In this document: positions 41,970 through 51,827 of the stretch, piece after piece
Position numbering within the stretch: the stretch's first letter is position 1
How the letters are laid out: each line of letters opens with the position of its first letter
DNA from: Candidatus Methanoperedens sp.
GTDB lineage: Archaea; Halobacteriota; Methanosarcinia; Methanosarcinales; Methanoperedenaceae
Assembly (NCBI GenBank): GCA_027460525.1
Contig: JAPZAS010000024.1
Coordinates: 62,001-126,000, forward strand
Length of the DNA stretch: 64,000 bases
Direction: 5' to 3'
Program-made: the position numbers and the translations under genes
Notes under the pieces: generated by a model
Told to the model about the DNA's origin: nothing
What the model saw: the letters and a program-made list of their open reading frames with translations, nothing else
Databases searched by the model: none

Positions 41970-43331
41970 ATGAATAAAATAAATAAAATACCTATATTTC
42001 TAATATTGATATTAGGAATAGGAATAGTTGGATTAGTTATTCCATCTAAAGCTGCAATCCAGACACAAAACGATCCTATTGGCACTATAAATATGGGGAG
42101 TGTAGGATCAAAGCTCACGCCAAAAGAAGTACTTGGAAAACAATTGTTTTTTGATAAAGACCTTTCAACGCCACCTGGTCAATCGTGTGCCTTCTGTCAT
42201 TCGTCTGAGGTAGGATGGACCGGTCCAGATGAAAAGATTAATGCCCACGGAGCGGTATATCCTGGTGCTGTACATAATCTCTTCGGAAACCGTAAGCCAC
42301 CTTCTGCCGCATATGGCGGCGACAGCCCTGTTTTGTACTTTGACATTAATAATCAAACGTGGGTTGGTGGCATGTTCTGGGATAGCAGGGCAACTGGTAA
42401 GATTCTGGGGGATCCTCTCGCTGAACAGGCGCAGGGACCTTTCCTAAACCCTCTGGAACAGAACAATGCGAACGCCACGGATGTTTGCATCAAGGTAAGC
42501 GAATCTGAATACGCCGGACTCTTTGAAAAGGTTTGGGGAAAGGGTTCTCTGAATTGCGTAAACAATGTGAGCGGGACATACGAGAGAATTGCCAGATCCA
42601 TCGCAGCATACGAGAGATCAATCGAAGTGAGCCAGTTTGGTTCCACATACGATGAATACCTGAAAACATGCGTTGATAAGCTGGGAATGAGTAAAAAAGA
42701 TGCCTGCTTAATAGGAACTGGTGATAAAAAAACTTTAGATCCAGAAAATAAATTTACACATAAGGAATGGAAGGGGCTTCAACTTTTTATGGCGCCAACC
42801 AGTAATAATGGCATTAAAGAGCCAGGCGAAGGAGGTAATTGCGTTGCATGTCATCCACCACCGTTATTCACAGACTTCACACACGATAACCTGGGAGTGC
42901 CAAAGAACCCGCAGAACCCATTCTATAACATGCCAAGTAAATATAATCCTGATGGCAAGAACTTCATAGACTACGGATTGGGAGGATTCCTCAAGACTTA
43001 CGACCCGACAATGTTTGGACCTGAGTTGGGCAGGCAGAAAGTTCCCACCCTGCGCAATGTGGACAAAAGACCCTATCCGGCTTTCGTGAAGGCTTACTCG
43101 CACAATGGCTACTTCAAGTCTCTTGAAGAAATTGTACATTTCTATAATGCAAGAGATGTACCGGGGGCTGGCTGGAAAGGAGTACCATGGCCTGCACCTG
43201 AAGTACCCGCTACTGTCAATAAACACGAGCTTGGAAATCTTGGACTAACCTCTAAAGATGAGGCGGCCATTGTTGCCTTCATGAAGACGCTCACGGACAG
43301 AACCAAACACGGAAGTGATGAGGACACATAA
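41970..43331 (+). CDS. Di-heme cytochrome c peroxidase (MauG/CCP family)
   Basis: A 453-aa exported c-type cytochrome. Residues 1-30 form a signal peptide ending in AAIQTQ. Two heme motifs are visible: CAFCHSSE (C73, C76, H77) and CVACHPPP (C291, C294, H295). FWDSRATG, the NARDVPGAGWKG segment and GLTSKDEAAIVAFMKTL are typical of the family. It reduces H2O2 or modifies proteins outside the membrane using cytochrome electrons. AGGAGGT lies 7 nt before the ATG. It interrupts the surface-protein cluster on the other strand. Confidence 0.92.
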   Translation: MNKINKIPIFLILILGIGIVGLVIPSKAAIQTQNDPIGTINMGSVGSKLTPKEVLGKQLFFDKDLSTPPGQSCAFCHSSEVGWTGPDEKINAHGAVYPGAVHNLFGNRKPPSAAYGGDSPVLYFDINNQTWVGGMFWDSRATGKILGDPLAEQAQGPFLNPLEQNNANATDVCIKVSESEYAGLFEKVWGKGSLNCVNNVSGTYERIARSIAAYERSIEVSQFGSTYDEYLKTCVDKLGMSKKDACLIGTGDKKTLDPENKFTHKEWKGLQLFMAPTSNNGIKEPGEGGNCVACHPPPLFTDFTHDNLGVPKNPQNPFYNMPSKYNPDGKNFIDYGLGGFLKTYDPTMFGPELGRQKVPTLRNVDKRPYPAFVKAYSHNGYFKSLEEIVHFYNARDVPGAGWKGVPWPAPEVPATVNKHELGNLGLTSKDEAAIVAFMKTLTDRTKHGSDEDT

Positions 43332-43478
43332 CCGACGATATCTCGAGAAGAATTAAATCAAGAAAGAGTGTGAGCGGTTTTTCCGCATACACTTTTTTAA
43401 CTTTTTTATTTTTAAGCTTCTGTTTAGACAAAAATAGAAACTTCAATTTAGGATACAACCTAACCCAATTGCACCTCA

Positions 43479-43502
43479 TATAAAGTCAAAACTTTCAGGA
43501 CT
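43479..43502 (-). repeat. 24-bp direct repeat of the sedolisin fragment start
   Basis: Identical to 41716-41739 and encodes, on the minus strand, SPESFDFI. It is the second remnant of the same gene, on the other side of the peroxidase gene. Confidence 0.65.
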
Positions 43503-43569
43503 CTACAAACCCAGAAAAAAACCGATACCTATATCTTCGAATAGGTGGTTGAAACCGATGGAGGTTAGA

Positions 43570-44085
43570 ATGGTACAATTTAAATCTATCATTCTCATAA
43601 CGGTCATCGGGCTGGCAATTTTATTTTCGGGATGTGTAGGGAAACAGGTAGGTACACCGACATCCACACCAACAATAACACCAACAGCCACATATACGGA
43701 AACAGCCACCCCAACAACAACAGCCACACCAATTGTAATGGTAACAACACCTCAACCAATAGCGACGACCCCAAGCGTACCGTTATACGGCTATCTCTCT
43801 GTGGATGTACGAATGAGGATTTCGAATTTGCTAAATGGCACATCTGAGCTTAGTGTAGTACAAGCCACAATAACAGATTTAACAAACAGTCCTATCTCAC
43901 TAAAAGCACAAATCGTGAGTGAGGGGCAAATTCTTGAAGAACAATCGTTCACAGTCCAGAGTGGAAGTAGTTATAACTATGTAAATAAAGGAAAATATCC
44001 AATCAAAAGTACCAATGTAAGTTTGTGGCTATTTGCGGAAGGTTACCAGCCAACTGAATATAAAATCAATACAATATTTGATTAA
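43570..44085 (+). CDS. Secreted lipoprotein
   Basis: A 171-aa protein starting at ATG 43570, chosen for GGAGG six nt upstream. The signal ends with lipobox LFSGC (Cys22). A Thr/Pro-rich linker of about 40 residues follows and then a beta-rich domain (LSVDVRMRISNLLNGTSEL, EQSFTVQSGSSYNY). Cys-anchored on the outer side of the membrane. The domain is not recognised, but the FxLxW beta sandwich resembles protein-binding domains. Possibly co-expressed with the peroxidase upstream. Confidence 0.75.
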   Translation: MVQFKSIILITVIGLAILFSGCVGKQVGTPTSTPTITPTATYTETATPTTTATPIVMVTTPQPIATTPSVPLYGYLSVDVRMRISNLLNGTSELSVVQATITDLTNSPISLKAQIVSEGQILEEQSFTVQSGSSYNYVNKGKYPIKSTNVSLWLFAEGYQPTEYKINTIFD

Positions 44086-44216
44086 TTGCTTGTCGGTCGA
44101 GATACTTTTTAGCCATAAAAATTACCGCTTCCCATTAAAGCGTATGATGGAAGTTAATAATAAGATTTTCATTTCTGATTGTGTATTTTAACAGCCTCAA
44201 GGCTATCTAATGATTA

Positions 44217-46058
44217 TTACGTTGTGGATACTGCCACCGACTGGGCTCCGAGTACTTTGCCGCTGCCATCCACTAATTGAAGTGTGATCCTGTTCTTTAC
44301 AAGATCCAGCGATATGGGATGCGTTGGTGTCACGAACACTACAAAGGTGGGCTGAGCGCCCGAGTTGATGGTCAATCCAGTAGCTGGACCTATGATGGCT
44401 CCTGTTGCTGGATTGGTCTGGTTTACCTGAACTACCAGCCCACTTATCGAAGACGGTACGATCACATTGAAGCTTACACCAGTTGCATTGGCTCCGCCGA
44501 CATTCGTAGTTGCTACTGCAAATACAGTAGGTGTATTAACTGCTGTACTTACATCCAGCGAGGTTGACATCATGATAATATCAGCAGAGGGCACTGTGCT
44601 TGCTGATATGGTCAATGTGTTTACTCCACTTATCGGAGCAGTTGCTCCATTGGTGCTGGACACATTAAACGTCAATGGCGAGGTATCAAACGCTGATGTT
44701 GCATTGATGCCAACCACAAAGTTGGCTGTGCCGCCTGCTGATATGTTCACCGGTGCATTTAGTGCCTCTATGAACGCAGTGCCGTTCCATTGCCGAAATT
44801 GTGTGTTTACAGGCAAGCTGGATGCCTGTGTTATACTCACGCCAGTCGCAGTTCCTGTTCCGCCGTTGATCACTGACATGAATATCGTCACTGGCGTGCC
44901 TACCTGTGCATTCCTGCTGTTCGGGGTTATGGAAGATACCAGTAATGGCGTCGGTGTTGGTGTTGGAGTCGGTGCCGGAGTGGGTGTGATAGCTGCTTTG
45001 TATGCAAGCGGAAAGTAGTCAGTATTGTTCGCATCAAGGACATAAGGAGAGTCGCATATTCCATCGCCATTGTTATCTGCGCAGGTCTGGCTGAAGCCTG
45101 TGCCGCCTGGGTTTGCCCAGACGTTGCCGCCAAGGTATGCCCCTCCTATGATGTTGGTGCCTATTATTTTGGTGGCGTTCCAGTAGTTAGGAGAATCTGG
45201 AAATGCGTTGCCATAAAAGTATGCGCTGATATAACTGTTATTGGTATTGTAAAAAAAGTTGTTATAAATACTATTGTTGGTGGAACCGCTGAGGTATATT
45301 CCATAGTTGCTGTTCCAGTTTGCGGTGTTGCTAATTAGGGTGTTGTTATTACTGGTAAATGGAGTGCCGATAGCGAAAGCTAAGTCAATGCGGATTCCAA
45401 CGCCGTTCGAGTTTGCGGTGTTATTAGTTAGGGTATTGCTGCTGGAACCGCCGATAGAGATTCCACCGCTATTCGAGTTTGCAGTGTTGCTAGTTAGGAC
45501 GTTGTTGCTGCTAAGATAGAGGTCTATTCCACCGTTATTCGAATTTGCGGTGTTGTTAGTTAAGGTATTGTTGCTGGAGGCGAGGAGGTATATTCCAGAG
45601 TTGCTATTCGAATTTATGGTGTTGTTAGTTAAGGTGTTGTTGCTGGAACTGCGGATGTATATTCCATAGTAGTCCGAGTTTGTGGTGTTGTTAATTATAC
45701 TTCCATTTAGTGCGTTAGTGTAAAATATGCCAGTATCCCATTCAGTTACTATCAAATTTTTAACAGTTACATTTGTGAGGTTATAAACAAAGACGCCGGC
45801 GGTGTCTGCAGCATCCACTCCATCAATAGTATAGCCAGCGCCGTCAAAAATAACGTTACTTGAAGTGATATTAATGCAAGTATTGGTCGTGCTGTTTACT
45901 ATGTCCTGGGTGAGCACATAAGTACCCTGCGAGGAAATCGTAGTGCATGCGTCTATTGGCGTTGCCGCCCCCGCTCCACCCGCCAGCAATAATACCAGCG
46001 CCGTTATCCCAACCGCAATCCTGGGGGCACGCCCTCCGTGTATGCTATTCAATACCAT
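44217..46058 (-). CDS. Secreted NosD-like beta-helix surface protein, paralogue 1
   Basis: A 613-aa exported protein. Signal peptide: GGRAPRIAVGITALVLLLAGG. Residues from about 50 to 290 form a right-handed beta helix of NosD/pectate-lyase type, seen as repeats SSNNTLTNNTANSN and SGIYL. A Cys pair (TCADNNGDGICDSPY) marks the end of the helix. A TPTP linker then leads to two CARDB-like repeats (NAQVGTPVTIFMSVINGG). It ends GAQSVAVSTT without an anchor. GGTGG precedes the ATG. Last gene of a three-gene minus-strand operon (7-nt gap). Confidence 0.85.
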   Translation of the reverse strand: MVLNSIHGGRAPRIAVGITALVLLLAGGAGAATPIDACTTISSQGTYVLTQDIVNSTTNTCINITSSNVIFDGAGYTIDGVDAADTAGVFVYNLTNVTVKNLIVTEWDTGIFYTNALNGSIINNTTNSDYYGIYIRSSSNNTLTNNTINSNSNSGIYLLASSNNTLTNNTANSNNGGIDLYLSSNNVLTSNTANSNSGGISIGGSSSNTLTNNTANSNGVGIRIDLAFAIGTPFTSNNNTLISNTANWNSNYGIYLSGSTNNSIYNNFFYNTNNSYISAYFYGNAFPDSPNYWNATKIIGTNIIGGAYLGGNVWANPGGTGFSQTCADNNGDGICDSPYVLDANNTDYFPLAYKAAITPTPAPTPTPTPTPLLVSSITPNSRNAQVGTPVTIFMSVINGGTGTATGVSITQASSLPVNTQFRQWNGTAFIEALNAPVNISAGGTANFVVGINATSAFDTSPLTFNVSSTNGATAPISGVNTLTISASTVPSADIIMMSTSLDVSTAVNTPTVFAVATTNVGGANATGVSFNVIVPSSISGLVVQVNQTNPATGAIIGPATGLTINSGAQPTFVVFVTPTHPISLDLVKNRITLQLVDGSGKVLGAQSVAVSTT

Positions 46059-46065
46059 TTTCCAC

Positions 46066-48753
46066 CTACGTCGTTGATACCGCCACCGATTGTGCTCCGA
46101 TTATCTTCCCGCTGCCATCTTTCAATTGAAGCGTAATCCTGTTGTTTGCAGGGTCGTTGGCTATCGGCTGCATTGGCGTTACGAACACTGCAAAGGTCGG
46201 AGTAGCGCCCACGTTAATGGTCAAACCTGCTGCTGGACCCTTGATCGTTCCGTTTGCTGGATAGGTTTCATTTACATGATAAGATAATCCGCTTATCGAA
46301 GTCGGCACGCTCAAGACCAAGCTTACACCAGTTGCATTGGCTCCGCCGACATTCGTAGTTGCTACTGCAAATACAGTAGGTGTATTAACTGCTGTACTTA
46401 CATCCAGCGAGGTTGACATCATGATAATATCAGCAGAGGGCACCGTACTTGCTGAGAGGGTCAGCGTATTTACTCCACTTATCGGAGCAGTTGCCTCGTT
46501 GGTGCTGGACACGTTGAATGTCAGTGAAGAACTATTAAACGCTGATGTTGCATTGATGCCAACCACAAAGTTGGCTGTGCCGCCTGCTGATATGTTCACC
46601 GGTGCATTTAGTGCCTCTATGAACGCAGTGCCGTTCCATTGCCGAACTTGTGTTTTTACAGGCAAGCTGGATGCCTGTGTTATGCTCACGTTAGTAGCTG
46701 TTGCCGATCCGCCGTTAATCACTGACATGAATATCGTCACTGGTGTGCCTACCTGTGCATTCCTGCAGTTTGGCGTTATGGAAGTTACCAGTAATGGCAT
46801 AGGTGTGATATTTGAAGGGTATGCAAGCGGCAGGTAGTCGATGTTATTTGCGTCAAGCGTGTATGTTGAATCGCAAATCCCATCGCTATTGCTATCAGCG
46901 CATGTCTGACTGAAGCCTGTACCGTTCGGATAAGCCCAGATGTTGCCGCCTATGTAGGAGCCACCGATGATGTTTATGCCTGGAGTTTTGGTCGTGTTCC
47001 AGTTGTTGCTGCCGCCGCCGACACCAAAATTGTTGGTATTGTTGAAAAAGTTGTTATAAATGATGTTGTTGTTGCTGGAATCGTCCAGCAAGATACCGTG
47101 GCCGTTGTTCGAGGCACTGTTCCCAATAAATGTGTTGCTGTTGGAATTTAACAACCAGAAGCCACTACCAACATAAAAGAAGAATCGCCAGAGGAAGTTT
47201 GAGTTAGCAATGTTTCCGTTTAGCGTGTTATTAATGGAATCATAGAGAGCGATACCGTTGACGTTGTTCGAGGCATCGTTATCACTCAGCCTGTTGTTAG
47301 TGGAAGAGGAAAGAGAGATTCCATCACCATTCGAACTTGCAGTGTTATTGGTTAAAGTGTTGTTGCTGGAAGTAGAAAGATAGATTCCATAGCTGTTCGG
47401 ACTTGCAGTGTTATTGGTTAAAGTGTTGTTGCTGGAATATTTGAGATGGATTCCATAGTAGTTCGAGCTTGCAGTGTTGTTTATAACATTGTTGTTTTCA
47501 GAATATCCCAGCAATAAACCATCCCTATTGTTATTTAAGGTCACATTTTGTATATTTGAGTTGCTGGTATTCCAGAAAAGAACTCCTGGATAATTATTCA
47601 TAAATGTGCTGTCTTTCAGAGTGATGTCATTACAGTTAATGCAGCCAAACCAGCCTGCATTTGTGCTCAGGTCATATGTTACCCCAGAAGCCCCTATTAT
47701 ATAGTAAACAGGTTTTCCATTCACAGTATTCGAAGTATCAATGCTCTGAATGAAATGAGAATCTGTTGATCCATCTATATTGAAATTCAATGGGTTTCCC
47801 TTCATGTTGTTTCCTGAAAGGCTGCTATTGCTGGAAGAGTCAAGCTTGATGCCGTAGTTTCCGTTGTTTGAGGCATTGTTTCCAATCAGTGTGTTATTGC
47901 TGGAAGATGAAAGAATGATACCGGTACCATCATTATCGATGTTGCCTCCTTGGTTTCCGTTGTTCGAGGCATTGTTTCCAATCAGTGTGTTATTGCTGGA
48001 AGATGAAAGAGTAATGCCAGTACCATCATCAGGATGGAATTGGTGGAGGTTGTTCGAGGCAATGTTGCCGTTTAGCATGTTATTATTGGAATTGTAGAGA
48101 CCGATGCCGAAGGGGTTGTTTGAGACATTGTTTCCAATCAATGTGTTGTTGCTGGAAGAGTTAAGATAGATGCCATAAGAGAGATAGATATAATAGCTAT
48201 TGCTCGAAGCAGTGTTGTTGCTCAGCATGTTGCTGCTGGAAAAGTCCAGATAGATGCCATAGCTATTGTTTGAAGCAGTGTTGTTGCTCAGCGTGTTGTT
48301 GCTGGAAGAATACAGCCAGAAGCCGATCAGGTTGTTAGATGCAATGTTGCTTTTGATTATATTATTGTTCGATATTAATTTAATTCCATTATATAAATGG
48401 CTGCCTGTTTTTGCATTAAATCCATCAATTATAACTCCATTAGCAGTTACAGTTATTGCATCCCCAAGTCCTGCAGTATTAATCACAGGCAATCCGCCTC
48501 CGCTATCCTGCCCCTTCAACTCCAATTGTTTGTTTACAGTCACCGTTTCATAATACGTTCCGCTGTAAACAAGAATGGTATCCCCGGCACTCGCCGCATT
48601 TATTGCCTTTTGTATGCTCGTATAATTTGCACCACCGCTGGCATTGACTGTCAGCGTCGCAGCACCAGCGCCACCCGGCAGGAGTAAGACCAGCGCCGTT
48701 ATTCCCACCGCAATCCCGAGAGCACGCCCTCCGTGTATGCTATTCAATACCAT
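46066..48753 (-). CDS. Secreted NosD-like beta-helix surface protein, paralogue 2
   Basis: The longest of the set, 895 aa. After the signal peptide (GGRALGIAVGITALVLLLPGG) comes a pectate-lyase-like opening (GGANYTSIQKAINAASAGDTIL) that the other paralogues lack. About 20 coils with the motif SSNNTLIGNNASNNG follow. Then come the CADSNSDGICDSTY loop and two CARDB-like repeats. Nearly identical 3' domain with paralogue 1 (SADIIMMSTSLDVSTAVNTP), showing recent duplication or gene conversion. 8-nt gap to the upstream gene. Confidence 0.85.
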   Translation of the reverse strand: MVLNSIHGGRALGIAVGITALVLLLPGGAGAATLTVNASGGANYTSIQKAINAASAGDTILVYSGTYYETVTVNKQLELKGQDSGGGLPVINTAGLGDAITVTANGVIIDGFNAKTGSHLYNGIKLISNNNIIKSNIASNNLIGFWLYSSSNNTLSNNTASNNSYGIYLDFSSSNMLSNNTASSNSYYIYLSYGIYLNSSSNNTLIGNNVSNNPFGIGLYNSNNNMLNGNIASNNLHQFHPDDGTGITLSSSSNNTLIGNNASNNGNQGGNIDNDGTGIILSSSSNNTLIGNNASNNGNYGIKLDSSSNSSLSGNNMKGNPLNFNIDGSTDSHFIQSIDTSNTVNGKPVYYIIGASGVTYDLSTNAGWFGCINCNDITLKDSTFMNNYPGVLFWNTSNSNIQNVTLNNNRDGLLLGYSENNNVINNTASSNYYGIHLKYSSNNTLTNNTASPNSYGIYLSTSSNNTLTNNTASSNGDGISLSSSTNNRLSDNDASNNVNGIALYDSINNTLNGNIANSNFLWRFFFYVGSGFWLLNSNSNTFIGNSASNNGHGILLDDSSNNNIIYNNFFNNTNNFGVGGGSNNWNTTKTPGINIIGGSYIGGNIWAYPNGTGFSQTCADSNSDGICDSTYTLDANNIDYLPLAYPSNITPMPLLVTSITPNCRNAQVGTPVTIFMSVINGGSATATNVSITQASSLPVKTQVRQWNGTAFIEALNAPVNISAGGTANFVVGINATSAFNSSSLTFNVSSTNEATAPISGVNTLTLSASTVPSADIIMMSTSLDVSTAVNTPTVFAVATTNVGGANATGVSLVLSVPTSISGLSYHVNETYPANGTIKGPAAGLTINVGATPTFAVFVTPMQPIANDPANNRITLQLKDGSGKIIGAQSVAVSTT

Positions 48754-48761
48754 TTTTCCAC

Positions 48762-50744
48762 CTATGTCGTTGATACCGCCACTGACTGCGCTCCGATTAT
48801 CTTCCCGCTGCCATCCATGAGTTCTAGTATTATCCTGTTGTTTGCTGGATCGAAGGCTATCGGGTGCGTTGGTGTCAGGAACACGGCAAAAGTCGGCTGA
48901 TCGCCAGCGTTGATGGTCAACTCAATTGCCGGACCGATGATTGCTCCGGTTGTTGGATTGGTTTGGTTCACCTGAATTGCCAATCCTGTCATCGAATCCG
49001 GTACGACCACATTAAAGCTTACATTGGTTGCATTTACTGCCCCCACATTTGTAGTAGCCACTGCAAAGGCTGTAGGTGTCTTAACTGGTGTACTCACGTT
49101 CAGTGATGTGGATTCCATCACGACATCGGCATAAGGTGTGACAGTTCCTGAGATTGTCAATGCGTTAACTCCGTTTATAGGCGCAGTTGCCCCGTTGGTG
49201 CTGGAAACGTTGAATGTCATTGGCGAACTTGGAAACAATGCCGTTACATCGATAGTTAATACAAAGTGAACTGTTTCTCCTCCAATTATATTCACTGGCG
49301 TGTCAGGCACACCTGTGAATGTTTTGCTTCCATCCCATGGCTGGTAGTGTATTATTGCAGGCAGATTGGAGGCTTGTGAGATACTCACGTTGGTTGCAGT
49401 TGCTGTTCCGCCATTGATAATTGACAGGTATAAAGTAATAGGCACGCCTATCTGCGCAATTCTACTATTTGGGCTTGTGGCGAAGACTAAGTCCAGGGCA
49501 GGTGCTAGCGGCAGGTAATCAATATTGCTACTATAGAGCGTATATGGCAAATCGCATATCCCATCTCCATCCGCATCGGTGCAGGTCTGGCTAAAGCCTG
49601 TGCCGCTTGGGTTCGCCCAGAAATTGCCGCCGAGGTAGGGGCCACCGACGATGTTTGTACCTGATGTTTTAGTTGTGTTCCATTTGTTTGGAGCGTCGGT
49701 ATAAGCATTATTGTAGTTGTTGAAGATGTTGTTTGAAATGGCATTGTTGGAACCACCCAGATAGATGCCAGCGCGGAAGTTCTGGTTTGCAGTGTTATTG
49801 GTTAGGATGTTGTTGCTGGAATACGCCAGATCAATGCCGTATACGTTCCCGTTAGCAGTGTTGCCGCTCAGAGTGTTGTTGCTGGAATACTCTATACCAA
49901 TGCCATCGCCCCACCACCTCGAGGACTCTACAACGCCGTTTGAGTTTGCAGTGTTATTAATTAGGATATTGTTGCTGGAAGAACTTAGATAGATGCCGGT
50001 GCTGCCGCTCAGGGTATTGTTATTAAAGTAGAAGCTGATGCCATACCTGTTCGAGTTAGCAGTGTTGCCGCTCAGAGTGTTGTTGCTGGAAGAACCCAGA
50101 TAGATGCCGTAATTCTCGTTCGAGTTAGCAGTGTTGCCGCTCAAAGTGTTGTTGCTGGAAGAACCCAGATAAATGCCGTATACGTTGTTCGAGGCACTGT
50201 TGCCGCTAAGCGTGTTGTTGCTGGAATACTCTATATCAATGCCATCGCCCCACCACATCGCGGTCGCGAAGCTTACAATGCCGTTCGAGTTTGCAGTGTT
50301 ATTAATTAGGATAGTGTTGCTGGAAGAATTTAGATAAATGCCGTATATGTTGTTCGAGGCATTGTTGCCGCTCAGCGTGTTGTTGCTGGAAGAGGCCAGA
50401 TAGATGCCGGAGGAAAAGTTCCTGACATTCGTATTCTTTATCGTGACGCCGTTTCTTCCTGAAAGATAAATCCCGTTCCCTGTATAGTTGCTTCCCGCTA
50501 TTGTATGACCATTGCCGTTAAGGGTTATGCCGTCGCTATCTATCTCTATTGTTGCGGTTAAATCAGTTGTCAGCGTGCAGATCTTCGATGCGGCATTCCA
50601 CGTACCAATAGAGGTGCAGTCCCCGCCTGTTGCATTGTCGTTGATGAACCGCGCGCTCGCCCCTCCCGCCAACAGCAACACCAGCGCCGTTATTCCCACC
50701 GAAATCCTGAGGGCACGCCCTCCGCACGTTTTATTCCCAGCCAT
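48762..50744 (-). CDS. Secreted NosD-like beta-helix surface protein, paralogue 3
   Basis: A 660-aa exported protein and first gene of the operon. Signal peptide GGRALRISVGITALVLLLAGG. DSDGITLNGNGHTIAGSNYTGNGIYLSG opens the beta helix, whose coils read SSSNNTLSGNTANSN. The Asp-Gly loop CTDADGDGICDLPY has the same form as in the other two. The CARDB-like repeats are more diverged (NSRIAQIGVPITLYLSIIN). Sequons for N-glycosylation are very frequent. Probably part of the cell envelope or matrix; binding target unknown. Confidence 0.85.
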   Translation of the reverse strand: MAGNKTCGGRALRISVGITALVLLLAGGASARFINDNATGGDCTSIGTWNAASKICTLTTDLTATIEIDSDGITLNGNGHTIAGSNYTGNGIYLSGRNGVTIKNTNVRNFSSGIYLASSSNNTLSGNNASNNIYGIYLNSSSNTILINNTANSNGIVSFATAMWWGDGIDIEYSSNNTLSGNSASNNVYGIYLGSSSNNTLSGNTANSNENYGIYLGSSSNNTLSGNTANSNRYGISFYFNNNTLSGSTGIYLSSSSNNILINNTANSNGVVESSRWWGDGIGIEYSSNNTLSGNTANGNVYGIDLAYSSNNILTNNTANQNFRAGIYLGGSNNAISNNIFNNYNNAYTDAPNKWNTTKTSGTNIVGGPYLGGNFWANPSGTGFSQTCTDADGDGICDLPYTLYSSNIDYLPLAPALDLVFATSPNSRIAQIGVPITLYLSIINGGTATATNVSISQASNLPAIIHYQPWDGSKTFTGVPDTPVNIIGGETVHFVLTIDVTALFPSSPMTFNVSSTNGATAPINGVNALTISGTVTPYADVVMESTSLNVSTPVKTPTAFAVATTNVGAVNATNVSFNVVVPDSMTGLAIQVNQTNPTTGAIIGPAIELTINAGDQPTFAVFLTPTHPIAFDPANNRIILELMDGSGKIIGAQSVAVSTT

Positions 50745-50829
50745 TTTTTATCAACACCCTGCAATGGAATGCCCACCCCTTTTTCGAGCAATTCCATTAA
50801 GTTAATACCCGGGGCTATTAAAAATCTTC

Positions 50830-51819
50830 CTATGCATTTGAAACACATCTTGCGATTGCATCCGCTACGTCCTGTGTTGTATATGTACCTCCAATGTCTG
50901 GCGTCGTAATCCCTTCCTGAAGAACGCTGTTCACCGCTCTCCAGATCGACCCTGCTTCCTTTTCCCATCCAGCCCATTCAAACATCATCTTAACGCTCAG
51001 TATGGCAGCAATCGGGTTGGCAACGCCTTTCCCTGCTATATCCGGGGCACTGCCGTGTATGGGTTCGAACAGTGCGAATCTATCGCCTATGTTAGCACTC
51101 GGGCATAAACCAAGCCCGCCCACAATGGCTGCAGCCACATCGCTCAGGATATCCCCGAAAAGATTCGTGGTCAGTATTACATCGTATTTCTGGGGATGCA
51201 GAATCAAATCATACGCCATGGCATCGACAAGCATTTCATTATAAGAGACGCCATTTTTCTTTACAACACCTATGCAGACATCCCGGAAAAAAGAATCCGA
51301 TTTCAGTACGTTTGCTTTATGGACAATGGTCAGCTCATTTTTCCTGTCTTTCGCAAGCAAACAGGCACGTTCTGCAATCCTTTCACTGCCCTTGCGTGTG
51401 ATAACCCTCGTAGTGTACGCCACGTTCTCATGGATTTCCTCCACGCCCGAATACATGCCCTCGGTATTCTCCCTTACTATAACAAAATCGAATTCTGCGC
51501 CGCATGGTACCTTGACATTTGTGAGAGGTGCAAAGGGTCTTATGTTCGCATATAAGTCAAGTTCCTTGCGCAAGCGCATCAGCACGCTTTTATAACCGGG
51601 ATCAGGCGGGGTGGTGATTGCCCCGAACAGTACGCAATCGCATCCCTTTATGGTGTCCATATCATCATCGCTGAGCGCGCTTCCTGTCCTTTCCCATCTG
51701 CCGTAACCGATGTCCAGAGGAATTTTTTCTATATCTAGACCAAAAGCATCCAGTACGGAGAGAGCCGCAGGTATAACTTCTTTACCGATACCATCACCGG
51801 GAGCAATTGCGAGCTTCAT
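50830..51819 (-). CDS. leuB: 3-isopropylmalate dehydrogenase
   Basis: A 329-aa dehydrogenase of the leucine pathway: LAIAPGDGIGKEVIPAAL, FVIVRENTEGMYSGVEE, VDAMAYDLILHPQKYDVILTTNLFGDILSDVAA and [13 protein letters not shown]. It lies in a cluster with leuD, which supports the leucine role. In methanogens such enzymes may also work in coenzyme B chain extension (AksF). The intervening unknown gene ends 8 nt before it. Confidence 0.88.
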   Translation of the reverse strand: MKLAIAPGDGIGKEVIPAALSVLDAFGLDIEKIPLDIGYGRWERTGSALSDDDMDTIKGCDCVLFGAITTPPDPGYKSVLMRLRKELDLYANIRPFAPLTNVKVPCGAEFDFVIVRENTEGMYSGVEEIHENVAYTTRVITRKGSERIAERACLLAKDRKNELTIVHKANVLKSDSFFRDVCIGVVKKNGVSYNEMLVDAMAYDLILHPQKYDVILTTNLFGDILSDVAAAIVGGLGLCPSANIGDRFALFEPIHGSAPDIAGKGVANPIAAILSVKMMFEWAGWEKEAGSIWRAVNSVLQEGITTPDIGGTYTTQDVADAIARCVSNA

Positions 51820-51827
51820 TTTAAGAA

